In this document: positions 8,218 to 16,657 of the stretch, one piece after another
How positions within the stretch are numbered: the stretch's first letter is position 1
Layout: each line of letters begins with the position of its first letter
From: Actinomadura formosensis NBRC 14204
GTDB taxonomy: Bacteria > Actinomycetota > Actinomycetes > Streptosporangiales > Streptosporangiaceae
DNA length: 64,000 nt
Direction of reading: 5' to 3'
Assembly: GCF_001552155.1 (NCBI RefSeq)
Contig: NZ_BCQQ01000011.1
Location: 18,583-82,582, forward strand
The notes under the pieces: model-generated
Seen by the model: the letters and a program-made list of their open reading frames with translations, nothing else
What the model was told of the DNA's origin: nothing
The model's database searches: none
Made by a program: the position numbers and the translations under genes

Positions 8218-9129
8218 TCAGGGCCGCAGGTTCCCCGCCACGTCCCGCAGCTCCGCCAGGAACGCGGTCACGGCGGGAGACCTGCGCGCGTGCCGCCCCA
8301 CCGCCGCGTAGACGCGGCGGCGCGGCCGGCCGGATGCCACGGCGCGCAGCACGACACCGTCCCGCGCCAGGGCGGAGGCCGCCAGGGCCGGGACGAGCGT
8401 GACGCCGAACCCCTCCGCGACCAGGCCCAGCTTGGAGATCCATTCGGCGACCCGCAGCGGCGTCTCCGGCGCGAACCCGGCGGCCTCGCACCGGGTCCGC
8501 AGCGCGGCGATCGCGGCCGGGTCGTCGGCGACGATCCACGCCTCATCGGCCAGCTCGTCCAGCGGAACGCGGTCGAGCCCGGCGAGACGGTGACCGGCCG
8601 GCAGCGCGACGAGCAGCGCCTCCTCCAGCAGCGTCACCAGGTGCTCGGCGTCGACCGACGGATGCTTGTACGTGCTGACCAGGGCGATGTCGAGGTCGCC
8701 CGCGTCCAGCATCGGCAGTAGCCGCTCGGTCGTCCCCTCGCGCAGCAGCGGCCGCACCCCCGGATGGCGGGCCCGGAACCGGGCGAGGGCACGCGGCACG
8801 AGCGCCGCGTTCGCGGTGGGGAAGGCGCCGAGCCGCAGCGTCCCGGTGTCGAGCCGGCGCAGCCCGTCCAGCGCGCGGACGGTGTCGGCGAGCCGGTCGA
8901 GGAGGGCGCGCGCGTGCGGCAGCAGGAACTCCCCGGCGGGGGTCGGCCGGACGCCGCGGGCACCGCGCACGAACAGCTCCACGCCGCAGACGTCCTCCAG
9001 CGACGCGATCTGCCGCGATACGGCCGACTGCGTGTAGCCCTCCGCGGTGGCGGCGGCGGTGAAGGAGCCGAGGTCGGCGACGGCGACGAACGTCCGCAGC
9101 AGAACGGGATCGAGGGCTTCGGCGCGCAC
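8218..9129 (-). CDS. LysR-family transcriptional regulator
   Basis: A 303-residue LysR regulator. The N-terminal helix-turn-helix reads LLRTFVAVADLGSFTAAATA then QSAVSRQIASLEDVCGVELF (residues ~10-53). The co-inducer domain follows, including LRLGAFPTANAALVPRALARF, DLDIALVSTYKH, and GVTLVPALAASAL near the end. It diverges from the SAM hydroxide adenosyltransferase gene across 117 bp, a classic position for a LysR regulator acting on its neighbour; the actual target is not known. Its stop abuts the stop of the RidA-like gene. Confidence 0.9.
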   Translation of the reverse strand: MRAEALDPVLLRTFVAVADLGSFTAAATAEGYTQSAVSRQIASLEDVCGVELFVRGARGVRPTPAGEFLLPHARALLDRLADTVRALDGLRRLDTGTLRLGAFPTANAALVPRALARFRARHPGVRPLLREGTTERLLPMLDAGDLDIALVSTYKHPSVDAEHLVTLLEEALLVALPAGHRLAGLDRVPLDELADEAWIVADDPAAIAALRTRCEAAGFAPETPLRVAEWISKLGLVAEGFGVTLVPALAASALARDGVVLRAVASGRPRRRVYAAVGRHARRSPAVTAFLAELRDVAGNLRP

Positions 9130-9246
9130 AGGACGCAGGATACGGGCCGGTTGGAATTCGGGACGATCACCCCGCTTGGTACCCTTCTCGCCTCACACTC
9201 CGTCATTCCCGCAGGTCCCCGCCAGCGTTCCACGCCGAGGTCGTCC

Positions 9247-10074
9247 ATGCCCGAGAGCCGCCCGTTCGTCAGTCTGGCGACCGATTTCGGCGCCGCGTAC
9301 ACCGCCATCTGCGCGGGCGTCGTGTACTCCATCGCGCCGCAGGCGAACGTCCTGGTGCTGAGCGACGAGATCACCCCGTTCGACATCCGCGAGGGCGCGA
9401 TGCTGCTGCGGCAGGCGCTGCCGTATCTGCCGGTCGGCGTCCACGTGGGCATCGTCGATCCCGGTGTCGGCACGCCGCGGCTGCCGGTCGCGATCGAGAC
9501 CGGGCGCGGGGACGTGCTGGTCGGCCCGGACAACGGGCTGCTCGTCCCGGCCGCGCAGAAGCTGGGCGGCGTCGTGCGGGCGCACGCGCTGGAGAACCCG
9601 GCCTACCGGCTGCCGGAGGTGTCGGCCTCGTTCCACGGCCGCGACATCTTCTCCCCCGCCGCCGCGCACCTCGCCGCCGGCGTCGCCGTCACCGACCTCG
9701 GTTCGCCGGTGGAGCCGCTGCCGCTGGACGTCCCGCCGCCGTCGGCGGGCGGCGGGGAGTTGACGGTCCCGGTGCTCTACACCGACCGCTTCGGCAGCCT
9801 CGTCCTCGGCGCCGAGCGGGCGGACCTGACCGCCGCGTTCGGCGACCTGCCGCCCGGAACCCCGCTGGACGTCACTTGGACCGTTCCCACCCCGGGCACC
9901 GCGCGTGTCACGTTCGAGGAGACCTTCGGCGGCGTCGCGACCGGCGAGCCGCTGCTGTGGATCGACTCGTCCGGCTGGCTGGGGCTCGCCGTCAACCAGG
10001 GCTCCGCCGCCGAGACGTTCGGGCTCGCGGGTGCGCGAACCCTCACGTTGCGCCCCGCCACCCCCCACTCCTGA
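9247..10074 (+). CDS. S-adenosyl-L-methionine hydroxide adenosyltransferase (DUF62 family)
   Basis: A 275-residue member of the DUF62 family, which hydrolyses SAM to adenosine and methionine. The family is related to the fluorinase and chlorinase enzymes. Blocks seen are FVSLATDFG (residues 7-15), VDPGVGTPRLP (70-80), VGPDNGLL (92-99) and FHGRDIFSPAAAHLA (129-143). Asp71, Arg78 and His130 have the spacing of the Asp-Arg-His triad known for the hydrolases, so hydrolysis rather than halogenation is expected. The ATG follows no strong ribosome site. The 429 bp downstream, up to the TnpB gene, look like accessory DNA. Confidence 0.9.
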   Translation: MPESRPFVSLATDFGAAYTAICAGVVYSIAPQANVLVLSDEITPFDIREGAMLLRQALPYLPVGVHVGIVDPGVGTPRLPVAIETGRGDVLVGPDNGLLVPAAQKLGGVVRAHALENPAYRLPEVSASFHGRDIFSPAAAHLAAGVAVTDLGSPVEPLPLDVPPPSAGGGELTVPVLYTDRFGSLVLGAERADLTAAFGDLPPGTPLDVTWTVPTPGTARVTFEETFGGVATGEPLLWIDSSGWLGLAVNQGSAAETFGLAGARTLTLRPATPHS

Positions 10075-10503
10075 TCACGAAAGCTGGAGGCACCTCTTGT
10101 CCCGCCGTCCCCTAACGACAGGTCGGCTGCGGCATCCGGGGAGTTGAAAACCACAGCAATGGGGTCATTACCGCAGATATCGGCAATTGCGAGTCCACTT
10201 TGAGCCGTAATCTTCGGGCCAAGATCCCGGAGGGTTGACCGAAGCCGGCAGCGCGGTCTTAGGAGAGCATTTCAACGACGGATGCACTCCAATCTGCCGC
10301 AGGCTTGAAGACTGACGGTTCGGCAAGCAGCGCCAGTTCACGTCTTGACCGCGGCAGTAGCCCAAGAGATTCTCTGGCGAAGGCGGCACTCCGGCGCCGA
10401 AGACCGGGGATCAGATCGGTAAGCAGTGGAAACTTGCGCAGCCTCACCGCAACCAGCGTCAACATACACCTCACAACATCCGACAATGATATGGTAACTC
10501 ATT
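10075..10503. other. Gene-poor, lower-GC region before tnpB
   Basis: About 430 bp with visibly lower GC than its neighbours and no frame I can support. Minus-strand frames at 10168-10389 and 10259-10486 look like noise or decayed coding. The upstream half of the permease gene whose tail survives at 11715-11840 is not found here. Near the end, CAATGA (10484-10489) and TCATTG (10499-10504) can pair, just at the tnpB start, and may belong to the element's left end. Confidence 0.5.
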
Positions 10504-11685
10504 GTGAAAATGGTGGTGCAGGTGAAGTTGCTGCCAACGCCTGATCAGGCTGCGGCGCTAACCGAAACTCTGCATGCCTGCAATGTCGTCGCCGATTGGG
10601 TGTCCCAGGTGGCGTTCGATCGAAGAGTGTTCTCGCGGGCTGGGCTTCAAAAGCTCCTGTACCTGGAGGTAAAGGCGCGGGGGTTGTCCGCGCAGCCAGC
10701 GTTGCATGTGATCCGTAAGACCGCTGACGCCTACACCACTCGACGAGCGCAGATCACGAGTGGGCTGCTGGGCAAGCCCGGATCCGCACGTCGAGCCAAG
10801 GCCGAGGGCAAACCGATCACCTTCCGTCCGGACGCCGCGCATCCGTTCGACGATCGCTGCCTATCGTGGCAGACAGACGTCCTAACGGTGTCGATCTGGA
10901 CCACCCGGGGCCGGATAAAGAACCTCCGTTTCACTGGCGAGCCGTCCCAGCTCAAGACCTTGGCTGAGCATCGCAAGGGCGAAAGTGACCTGGTGTACCG
11001 GACCGGCAAGTGGTTCCTGGTCGCCACCTGCGAAATCCCCGAGCCTCCGCTGAACACTCGCCCACGTGACTGGATCGGGGTGGACCGAGGCATCGTCAAT
11101 CTGGCCACCACATCCGACGGTGTCAACCACCAGGGCCGCAGCCTGCAACACTATCGGCGTCGCATGGCCCGGGTCCGTGCCAAGCTGCAGGTCACGGGCA
11201 CCAAGTCCGCCAAACGCAAACTCAAGCGACGCGCACGGCGCGAGCAGCGGCACACCGCGCACGTGAATCATAAGATTGCCAAGACGGTAGTGGCCGATGC
11301 CCAACGCACCGGACGCGGCATCGCCCTAGAAGACCTCCAGGGCATTCGCGACCGGGTATGGCTCAAGCGGCACCAGCGGGCCACCTTGTCATCCTGGTCA
11401 TTCCACCAGCTCGGCGAGTTCATCGCCTACAAAGCTCGTCGCGCCGGTGTACCGGTACTAGAGGTGGATGCCGCCTACACCTCGCAAATCTGCCCGCGGT
11501 GCAGGCACGTCTGCCGCAAGAACCGCCCAACTCGGGAAGAGTTCCGTTGTGTGCTCTGCGGGCTCGCTGGCCCTGCCGACCACATCGCTGCCGTGAACGT
11601 CCGCGCTCGGGCGCGCACGGTGTGGGCGTTTGTCAACACGCCCCATGCAGCCATGTCACCGTCTCCCGGTTTGAGGCAGTCATGA
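10504..11685 (+). CDS. tnpB: TnpB RNA-guided nuclease
   Basis: A 393-residue TnpB, the transposon-encoded ancestor of Cas12, which cuts DNA using an RNA from the element's right end. The N-terminal domain begins MKMVVQVKLLPTPDQAAALT. The RuvC pieces are all visible: Asp194 in WIGVDRGIVNLAT, Glu276 in IALEDLQGIR, and Asp359 in GPADHIAAVNV. A zinc ribbon uses Cys330/Cys333 and Cys349/Cys352. The catalytic set therefore looks intact, and the length fits full-size TnpB. GTG 10504 is the first start; ATG 10510 is also possible. Codon third positions are less GC-rich than in neighbours, consistent with transfer. No partner transposase is nearby. Confidence 0.93.
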   Translation: MKMVVQVKLLPTPDQAAALTETLHACNVVADWVSQVAFDRRVFSRAGLQKLLYLEVKARGLSAQPALHVIRKTADAYTTRRAQITSGLLGKPGSARRAKAEGKPITFRPDAAHPFDDRCLSWQTDVLTVSIWTTRGRIKNLRFTGEPSQLKTLAEHRKGESDLVYRTGKWFLVATCEIPEPPLNTRPRDWIGVDRGIVNLATTSDGVNHQGRSLQHYRRRMARVRAKLQVTGTKSAKRKLKRRARREQRHTAHVNHKIAKTVVADAQRTGRGIALEDLQGIRDRVWLKRHQRATLSSWSFHQLGEFIAYKARRAGVPVLEVDAAYTSQICPRCRHVCRKNRPTREEFRCVLCGLAGPADHIAAVNVRARARTVWAFVNTPHAAMSPSPGLRQS

Positions 11686-11714
11686 GCCGCAAGTCTGTTC
11701 CAAGGAACGGACAG
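11560..11714 (+). ncRNA. Possible omega-RNA scaffold at the tnpB 3' end
   Basis: In IS605-type elements the guide RNA overlaps the 3' end of tnpB and runs through the right end into flanking DNA, which serves as guide. Here a hairpin (GTTCC-AA-GGAAC, 11695-11706) lies just before the inferred boundary. The guide would start near 11715, in the permease remnant. Both ends of this feature are approximate, and its existence is inferred from the family, not seen directly. Confidence 0.3.
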
Positions 11715-11840
11715 TTGACCTACACGCCCTACCTGGCGTCGGCGGTGCTGTTCGTGGCGTTGACGGTGCCGATGGCCCGGTTCACCGACCATCTCGCGGC
11801 CCGCGCCGAGCGGCGCCGCGCCCCCGGAGGCGGCACATGA
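11715..11840 (+). pseudogene. ABC amino-acid permease, C-terminal remnant
   Basis: The last ~41 codons of a polar amino-acid ABC transporter permease: LTYTPYLASAVLFVALTVPM then ARFTDHLAARAERR, the usual final helix and cytosolic tail. The stop overlaps the ATPase start (ATGA at 11837-11840), as in an intact permease-ATPase operon. All upstream permease coding is missing and replaced by the TnpB element. An open frame from ATG 11682 could in principle fuse 11 element-encoded residues to this tail, but that would not make a permease. Confidence 0.75.
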
Positions 11841-12585
11841 GCGAACCGCGGCTGCGCGTCGAAGGCGTGTGGAAGGCCTACCGCTCCCGGCCGGTGCTGC
11901 GCGGCGTCGATCTGGACGTCGCGCCGCACGAGGTCGTCTGCCTGATCGGCGCGTCCGGGTCGGGCAAGTCGACGCTGCTGCGCTGCGTGAACGTGCTGGA
12001 GACGGTGGACGACGGCGCCATCTTCCTGGACGGCGCGGACATCACCGACCCGGACGCCGACCCCGACGACGTCCGCAAGCGCATCGGGATGGTGTTCCAG
12101 TCCTACAACCTGTTCCCGCACATGTCGGTGCTGGACAACATCACGCTCGCGCCGGTCCGCGTGCACCGGCGTTCGCGCGCGGAGGCCGAACGGCACGCCC
12201 GCGAGCTGCTGGAACGGTTCGGGCTCGCCGACCGGGCCGGCGAGTACCCCGACCGGCTGTCGGGCGGGCAGCAGCAGCGCGTCGCGATCATCCGGGCGAT
12301 GGCGGGCCGGCCGAGCCTGCTCCTGCTGGACGAGGTGACGTCCGCGCTCGACCCGGAGCCGGTCACCGAGGTGATGGAGATCATCCGGGAGCTGAAGGAC
12401 GCCGGCATGACGATGATCCTCGCGACGCACGAGATGGGTTCGCCCGCGACATCGCCGACACGGTCTGCTTCCTGCACGACGGCGTCCTGCTCGAACGCGG
12501 CCCGGCCGAGCAGATCTTCGAGGACCCGGCCGAGCCCCGGACCCGCGAGTTCCTGCGCCGCGTCATCGAGTCCCGCCGCCTGTAG
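11837..12585 (+). pseudogene. Amino-acid ABC transporter ATP-binding protein, frameshifted
   Basis: The frame encodes a GlnQ-type ATPase: Walker A GASGSGKST near residue 36, then QSYNLFPHMSVLDNITLAPV, the signature LSGGQQQRVAIIRAM and Walker B LLLLDEVTSALDPE. After ATHEMG, at about 12438, one base appears to be missing. Translation then leaves the family sequence, while the next frame continues with FARDIADTVCFLHDGVLLERG to a TAG at 12583-12585. Unless this is a sequencing error the protein loses its C-terminal ~50 residues. With the truncated permease upstream, the importer operon is dead. Confidence 0.82.
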
Positions 12586-12598
12586 GAGACTGGTCGGC

Positions 12599-12997
12599 GT
12601 GCCGGTTCTGGACGTGGTCGCGTGGGTGCAGGTGTCAGGCGGCCGGATGCTCGCCGTCCGGTCCCGGGGCCGTGACGTGCTGTACCTTCCGGGCGGCAAG
12701 CGGGAGCCCGGCGAGGACGACTGGTCGGCGCTGTCCCGCGAGGTGCGCGAGGAACTGGACCTGGAACTCGACCGGGCCTCGTTCCGGGAACTCGGCGTCG
12801 TCCGCGCGCCCGCTCACGACCAGCCGGACTTCGACCGCGTCCGCATGGCCTGCTTCACCGCCGCCTACCGGGGCACCATGACCGCGGCCGGCGAGGTGGA
12901 CGAGTACGTCTACGTGGGACGCGGCGACCGGCACCTGCTGGCCCCCGCCTCGCGGGCCGCCTTCGACCTGGCCGCCGGCCACGGCCTGCTCGCCTGA
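12599..12997 (+). CDS. Nudix hydrolase
   Basis: A 132-residue Nudix protein starting at GTG 12599, with AGGAG overlapping the ATPase stop. The Nudix box is G33-x5-E39-x7-R47-E48-V-x-E51-E52-x-D54-L55; the late Gly of the consensus is Asp. The Glu residues that bind metal are present, so nucleoside-diphosphate-type hydrolysis is plausible, but the substrate is not recognisable. The frameshift in the preceding ATPase gene puts both in one reading frame, giving a false 386-codon fusion. I treat this as a separate gene. Confidence 0.82.
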   Translation: MPVLDVVAWVQVSGGRMLAVRSRGRDVLYLPGGKREPGEDDWSALSREVREELDLELDRASFRELGVVRAPAHDQPDFDRVRMACFTAAYRGTMTAAGEVDEYVYVGRGDRHLLAPASRAAFDLAAGHGLLA

Positions 12998-13120
12998 TCG
13001 ACCTTCGGCTTCCCGGCCGGCGACTTAGGTCGCCGCGCGCACCGCCCGGTGGCCGACGCCGCGCCGGTGGCGTCCCGGAAACACTTGCGGCAGGGCGGCT
13101 CGACCAGCGAGGAGCAGACC

Positions 13121-14194
13121 ATGCCACAGGTGCCGATCAAGCGCCGTATCGTGCTCGCCGGGGCGGCCGCGGCCGTCGCGTCCGGCCCGGTCCGGATCGC
13201 GCGGGCCGCGCCGGGACGGCGGCTGCCGCAGCGCGGCGTCAACTACGACACCGAGCGCGCGGTGTGGAAGCCGGAGTTCGTGCGGCGGGAGATCCGTGCG
13301 ATCCGGCGGGATCTGCACTGCAACGCGCTCATCGTCCTCGGCTCCGACCTGGGGCGGCTGATGCGGTCCGCCCGCCACGCGGCGAACGAGGGCATGTTCG
13401 TGTGGCTGGAGCCGCGCCGGTTCGACCAGGACGCCCGGACGACGCTGCGGTTCGTCGCGTCGGTCGCCCGCGCCGCCGAACGGCTCCGCCGCGCGGGGGC
13501 CGGGATCGGCGTCTCGCTCGGCTGCGAGCTGACGATCTTCATGTCCGGCCTCGTCCCCGGTGCCGACTGGAGGGAGCGGGCGGAGAACCTCGGGGGCCCG
13601 GCGGGCGAGGGGTACAACGAGCGGCTGAACGCGTTCCTCGGACGGGCGTTGACGACGGTCAGGCCGCTGTTCGGCGGGCGGCTCACCTACACGTCCGGCG
13701 TGTGGGAGGAGGTCGACTGGCGCGGGTTCGACGCGGTCGGCGTCGACCTGTACCGGGACGCATCGAACGAAGCGACCTACGTCCAGGATGTGCGGGCCCT
13801 GCACAGGTTCGGCAAGCCGGTCGTCATCACCGAGTTCGGCTGCTGCACGTACCGGGGCGCGGACAGGCTCGGCGGGGCGGGGTTCGACATCGTCGACTGG
13901 ACGCAGGACCCGCCCCTCGTCCAGCCGGGATACGTCCGGGACGAGCGGGTCCAGGCCCGCTACATCTCCGAGTTGCTGGACGTCTACGAGGCGGAGGGCA
14001 TGCACGGCGCGTTCGTCTACAACTTCATCGACGCCGACGCCCCGTACTCACCCGATCCCCGCCACGACCTCGACATGGCCGGGTTCTCGCTGGTCAAGGT
14101 GGCGCCGCCGGAGTCGCAGCTCGGCTATGCGCGCACGGGGCACTGGGAACCGAAGCTCGCGTTCCGCACCCTCGCGCGCCGGTACGCGGCCTAG
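13121..14194 (+). CDS. Secreted glycosidase-like TIM-barrel protein
   Basis: A 357-residue protein with a twin-arginine-type or Sec signal peptide (IKRRIVLAGAAAAVASGP, cleavage near ARAAPG). The mature part looks like a glycoside-hydrolase clan A barrel: RGVNYDTERAVW at the first strand, GVSLGCELTIFMSGL with a possible acid/base Glu, FDAVGVDLYRD, and KPVVITEFGCCTYRG with a Glu in the nucleophile position. YNFIDADAPYSPDPRHDLDM follows. No close family name is certain. The start is ATG 13121, with GAGGAG eight bases upstream; an earlier in-frame ATG at 13049 would bury the signal peptide. Confidence 0.65.
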   Translation: MPQVPIKRRIVLAGAAAAVASGPVRIARAAPGRRLPQRGVNYDTERAVWKPEFVRREIRAIRRDLHCNALIVLGSDLGRLMRSARHAANEGMFVWLEPRRFDQDARTTLRFVASVARAAERLRRAGAGIGVSLGCELTIFMSGLVPGADWRERAENLGGPAGEGYNERLNAFLGRALTTVRPLFGGRLTYTSGVWEEVDWRGFDAVGVDLYRDASNEATYVQDVRALHRFGKPVVITEFGCCTYRGADRLGGAGFDIVDWTQDPPLVQPGYVRDERVQARYISELLDVYEAEGMHGAFVYNFIDADAPYSPDPRHDLDMAGFSLVKVAPPESQLGYARTGHWEPKLAFRTLARRYAA

Positions 14195-14285
14195 AGGTCC
14201 GCCACACCGCTGGAGTGGGGCACCTCCGGCTCGGAGCAGCAGAACCAGGTGGTGGCCGGCCGGCCCCCGGGTCCCGGAACGTCGT

Positions 14286-14594
14286 TCACCCCGAGATGTC
14301 CACGCCCTCCGGGCGCGGGGCGCCACGGCGGCGCCGCAGCCGCGCGCCGAGTGTGACGAGGCCGAGGCCGGCCGCGTAGATGGCGAGGTTGACGGCCGCG
14401 TAGCTCCACGCGACGGCGTCAGGGTCCTTGCTGAAGGCCCGGGTGTCGCCGCCGACCCACGCCCTGGTCAGCGTCATCGTCTGGAACGTGAACACGAAGG
14501 AGTGGACGGCGATGTACGTCAGATAGGCGGCGATCCGCTCGCGGACCAGGTATCCGATCGGGAGGGACACCAGCAGCATGAGGATGAGTTCCAT
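14286..14594 (-). CDS. Small membrane protein, unknown function
   Basis: A 102-residue protein from ATG 14594 with about three predicted membrane helices: LILMLLVSLPIGYLV, YLTYIAVHSFVFTFQTMTL and SYAAVNLAIYAAGLGLVTLG. It ends in a basic tail (ARLRRRRGAPRPEG). I do not recognise a family. It is divergent from the histidine kinase gene across 110 bp and may be linked to it. Confidence 0.6.
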   Translation of the reverse strand: MELILMLLVSLPIGYLVRERIAAYLTYIAVHSFVFTFQTMTLTRAWVGGDTRAFSKDPDAVAWSYAAVNLAIYAAGLGLVTLGARLRRRRGAPRPEGVDISG

Positions 14595-14704
14595 GCCGCT
14601 CAGCGTGGCCCGGCCGGCGGCCGTCCCGCATCCGGGCCACCGCCGGACGAATCCCGCGTGCTGGCACGGATGCGCGCGGCACCGCCCGGCCGCATGATGA
14701 GGGG

Positions 14705-16657
14705 ATGGGCATGACGGGACCGCCGCGCCCGCGCGTGCTGCTGCCGGCGGGCGTGTTCGCGGCGGGCGCGGGCCTGCAGGTCGCGCTGTGGGCGCGGCCG
14801 GAACGGGGCGAGCCCGCACCGGTCCTGGCGGCGACGCTCGCGGTCCTCTCGATCCCGGTGCTGTTCGGCTGCCTGGTCGGATGGCGGGTGCCGGACGGCC
14901 AGGTGGGCGCGGCCCTCGCCTGGGTGGGAGCGGCACCGGCCGCGGTGTTCGCGGTCGAGATGTGGGGCGAGACCGACCTGACGCCCCGGCCGTGGCCGGG
15001 CGCACACATCCTCTATGGGGTGAAACTCGGCGCGTGGGTGTGGAACCTCGCCGGGTTCGCCGCGCTCTGCCTGGTGTTCCCGTCCGGTCTGCCGCCGGGA
15101 CGGCGGTGGCGCGCGGTCGCGTGGACGGCGGCGCTGACCGGGGTCGCGGTCCACGCCGTGGTGTCCTGGACGATCCTCGCCCGGCAGGGCGGACGGCCGA
15201 ACCCGTTCGAGGCCCCGCTCACGCTCGCCGCGTTCGGCGGGTTGCTCGCCGCGCTGGGCGCGGTGGTCCTCGGCCCGGTGCTGCGCTACCGGCGGGGTGA
15301 CGAGGTGACCCGGCTGCGGCTGCGGTGGCTGATGCTCGGCGCGGGAGCGGTGCCGGTACTGCTGGCCTGCGGCTGGGCGGCGCAGACCTGGTGGGACGCG
15401 ACACCGGAGGTCGCCTACACGGGTTTCCTGCTGGCCATGCTGGTCGCGGTGCCCGCAGCCGTCGCCGTCGCGGTGCTGCGGCACGACCTGTTCGACGTCG
15501 ACCGGCTGCTCGGCTCATCCGTCGCGTGGCTGCTCACCTCGGTCATCTCCGCGGCGATCTTCGCGTGCGTCGGATACGCGGTCGGCGGGCCGGTCGGCGC
15601 CGGCGGCAGGCTCGGCATGAGCGGGGCGTCCTTCGTCACCGCGCTCGTCCTGCTGCCGCTGCACCGGCAGGTCAACGGCTGGGTGGGCCGGGTCGTGGAC
15701 CGGGAACGCCACGTGGTGGACGCCCGTCTCCACCGCTTCGTCCACGCCGTCAGGGACGGCACCGCGCAGCCGGAGACGGTCGAGGCGGTGCTGCGCGACG
15801 TCCTCGCCGATCCCGGCCTGCGGCTGCTGGTGCGGCTGCCGCACGGCGCGCCCGGCGAGTACGCCGACCCGTCCGGCGCCCCGGCCGTCCTCCCGCCGGA
15901 CCGCGTGAGCGTTCCGCTGCGCACCGGCGAGGTCGAGATGGGCGCGATCGTGCTCGGCACGGTGTCGGCCCGTCGGCTGCGCCTGGCCGGGCACGCCGCC
16001 GTGCAGGCACGGCTGCCGATCGAGGTGACCCGGCTGCGGCTGGAGTTGCGGGCCGGCCGCGCCCGGATGCTGGCGGCATCCGCCGAGGAACGCCGCCAGC
16101 TCGAACGCGACCTGCACGACGGCGCGCAGCAGCAGATCGTGGCGGCCGGGATGCGGCTGCGCTCGCTGCAACGCCGCTTTCCCGGCGGGTCCCCCGAACA
16201 CCGCGACCTGGACGCCGTGGTGGAGGCGCTGGAGGCGACCATCGCCGAGTTGCGGCGGCTCGCCCACGGCATCCGCCCGGCCCGGCTCGACGACGGGTTG
16301 GCCGCCGCGCTGCACGCCCTGGTGGCCGCCGGTCCCGTGCCCGTCCGGCTGTCCGTCCCACCCGACGTGCGGGTCGGCGAGGTCGTGGCGACCACGGCGT
16401 ACTTCGTGGTGTCGGAGGTGTACGCGAACGCCCTCAAGCACGCGTCCGCCGGCACGGTGACGATCGACGTGGCCGACACCGCCGGCGTGCTGCGCATCGT
16501 CGTCTCCGACGACGGCGTCGGCGGCGCGCGCGGCGGGCTCACCTCCGTCCGCGACCGGGTGACGTCGGTCGGCGGCGAGATGTCGGTGTCCAGCCCGCCC
16601 GGCGGCGGCACACTCGTGGAAGTGAGGATCCCCCATGCGCATCGTCGTGGCCGATGA
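14705..16657 (+). CDS. Membrane sensor histidine kinase (NarL/DesK class)
   Basis: A 650-residue sensor kinase. The N-terminal ~320 residues hold about eight membrane helices with no large extracellular domain, so it probably senses within or near the membrane. The HisKA_3 dimerisation block is RRQLERDLHDGAQQQIVAAGM, with His471 as the phospho-acceptor. The ATPase domain has the N-box VSEVYANALKHAS and the G-box DDGVGG then GGLTSVRDRVTSVGGEM. Its end overlaps the response regulator start by 23 bp, so the pair is translationally coupled. The signal is unknown. Confidence 0.92.
   Translation: MGMTGPPRPRVLLPAGVFAAGAGLQVALWARPERGEPAPVLAATLAVLSIPVLFGCLVGWRVPDGQVGAALAWVGAAPAAVFAVEMWGETDLTPRPWPGAHILYGVKLGAWVWNLAGFAALCLVFPSGLPPGRRWRAVAWTAALTGVAVHAVVSWTILARQGGRPNPFEAPLTLAAFGGLLAALGAVVLGPVLRYRRGDEVTRLRLRWLMLGAGAVPVLLACGWAAQTWWDATPEVAYTGFLLAMLVAVPAAVAVAVLRHDLFDVDRLLGSSVAWLLTSVISAAIFACVGYAVGGPVGAGGRLGMSGASFVTALVLLPLHRQVNGWVGRVVDRERHVVDARLHRFVHAVRDGTAQPETVEAVLRDVLADPGLRLLVRLPHGAPGEYADPSGAPAVLPPDRVSVPLRTGEVEMGAIVLGTVSARRLRLAGHAAVQARLPIEVTRLRLELRAGRARMLAASAEERRQLERDLHDGAQQQIVAAGMRLRSLQRRFPGGSPEHRDLDAVVEALEATIAELRRLAHGIRPARLDDGLAAALHALVAAGPVPVRLSVPPDVRVGEVVATTAYFVVSEVYANALKHASAGTVTIDVADTAGVLRIVVSDDGVGGARGGLTSVRDRVTSVGGEMSVSSPPGGGTLVEVRIPHAHRRGR

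Larger units (their letters stand above)
10484..11714 (+). mobile_element. TnpB-only insertion element (IS605/IS1341-like), approximate ends
   Basis: The element carries a single tnpB and no Y1 (TnpA) or serine transposase, so it would need a transposase in trans. The left end is placed at the CAATGA/TCATTG hairpin and the right end at the GTTCC-AA-GGAAC hairpin (11695-11706), just before permease coding resumes at about 11715. Both ends are inferred, with no target duplication, as expected for this family. It interrupts or replaces most of an ABC permease gene. Confidence 0.55.

Noticed and set aside
10168..10486. Two minus-strand open frames beside tnpB
   Set aside because: They overlap in different frames, lack ribosome sites and show no family pattern; at most they are decayed coding DNA.
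11837..12997. An apparent 386-residue ABC ATPase-Nudix fusion protein
   Set aside because: The join region has no family similarity, while the ATPase C-terminus continues in the next frame to its own stop and the Nudix gene has its own ribosome site. A one-base loss explains the fusion.
13121..14194. Calling the secreted barrel protein an abortive-infection protein
   Set aside because: It has a signal peptide and glycosidase-like blocks; nothing in the sequence supports a phage-defence role.
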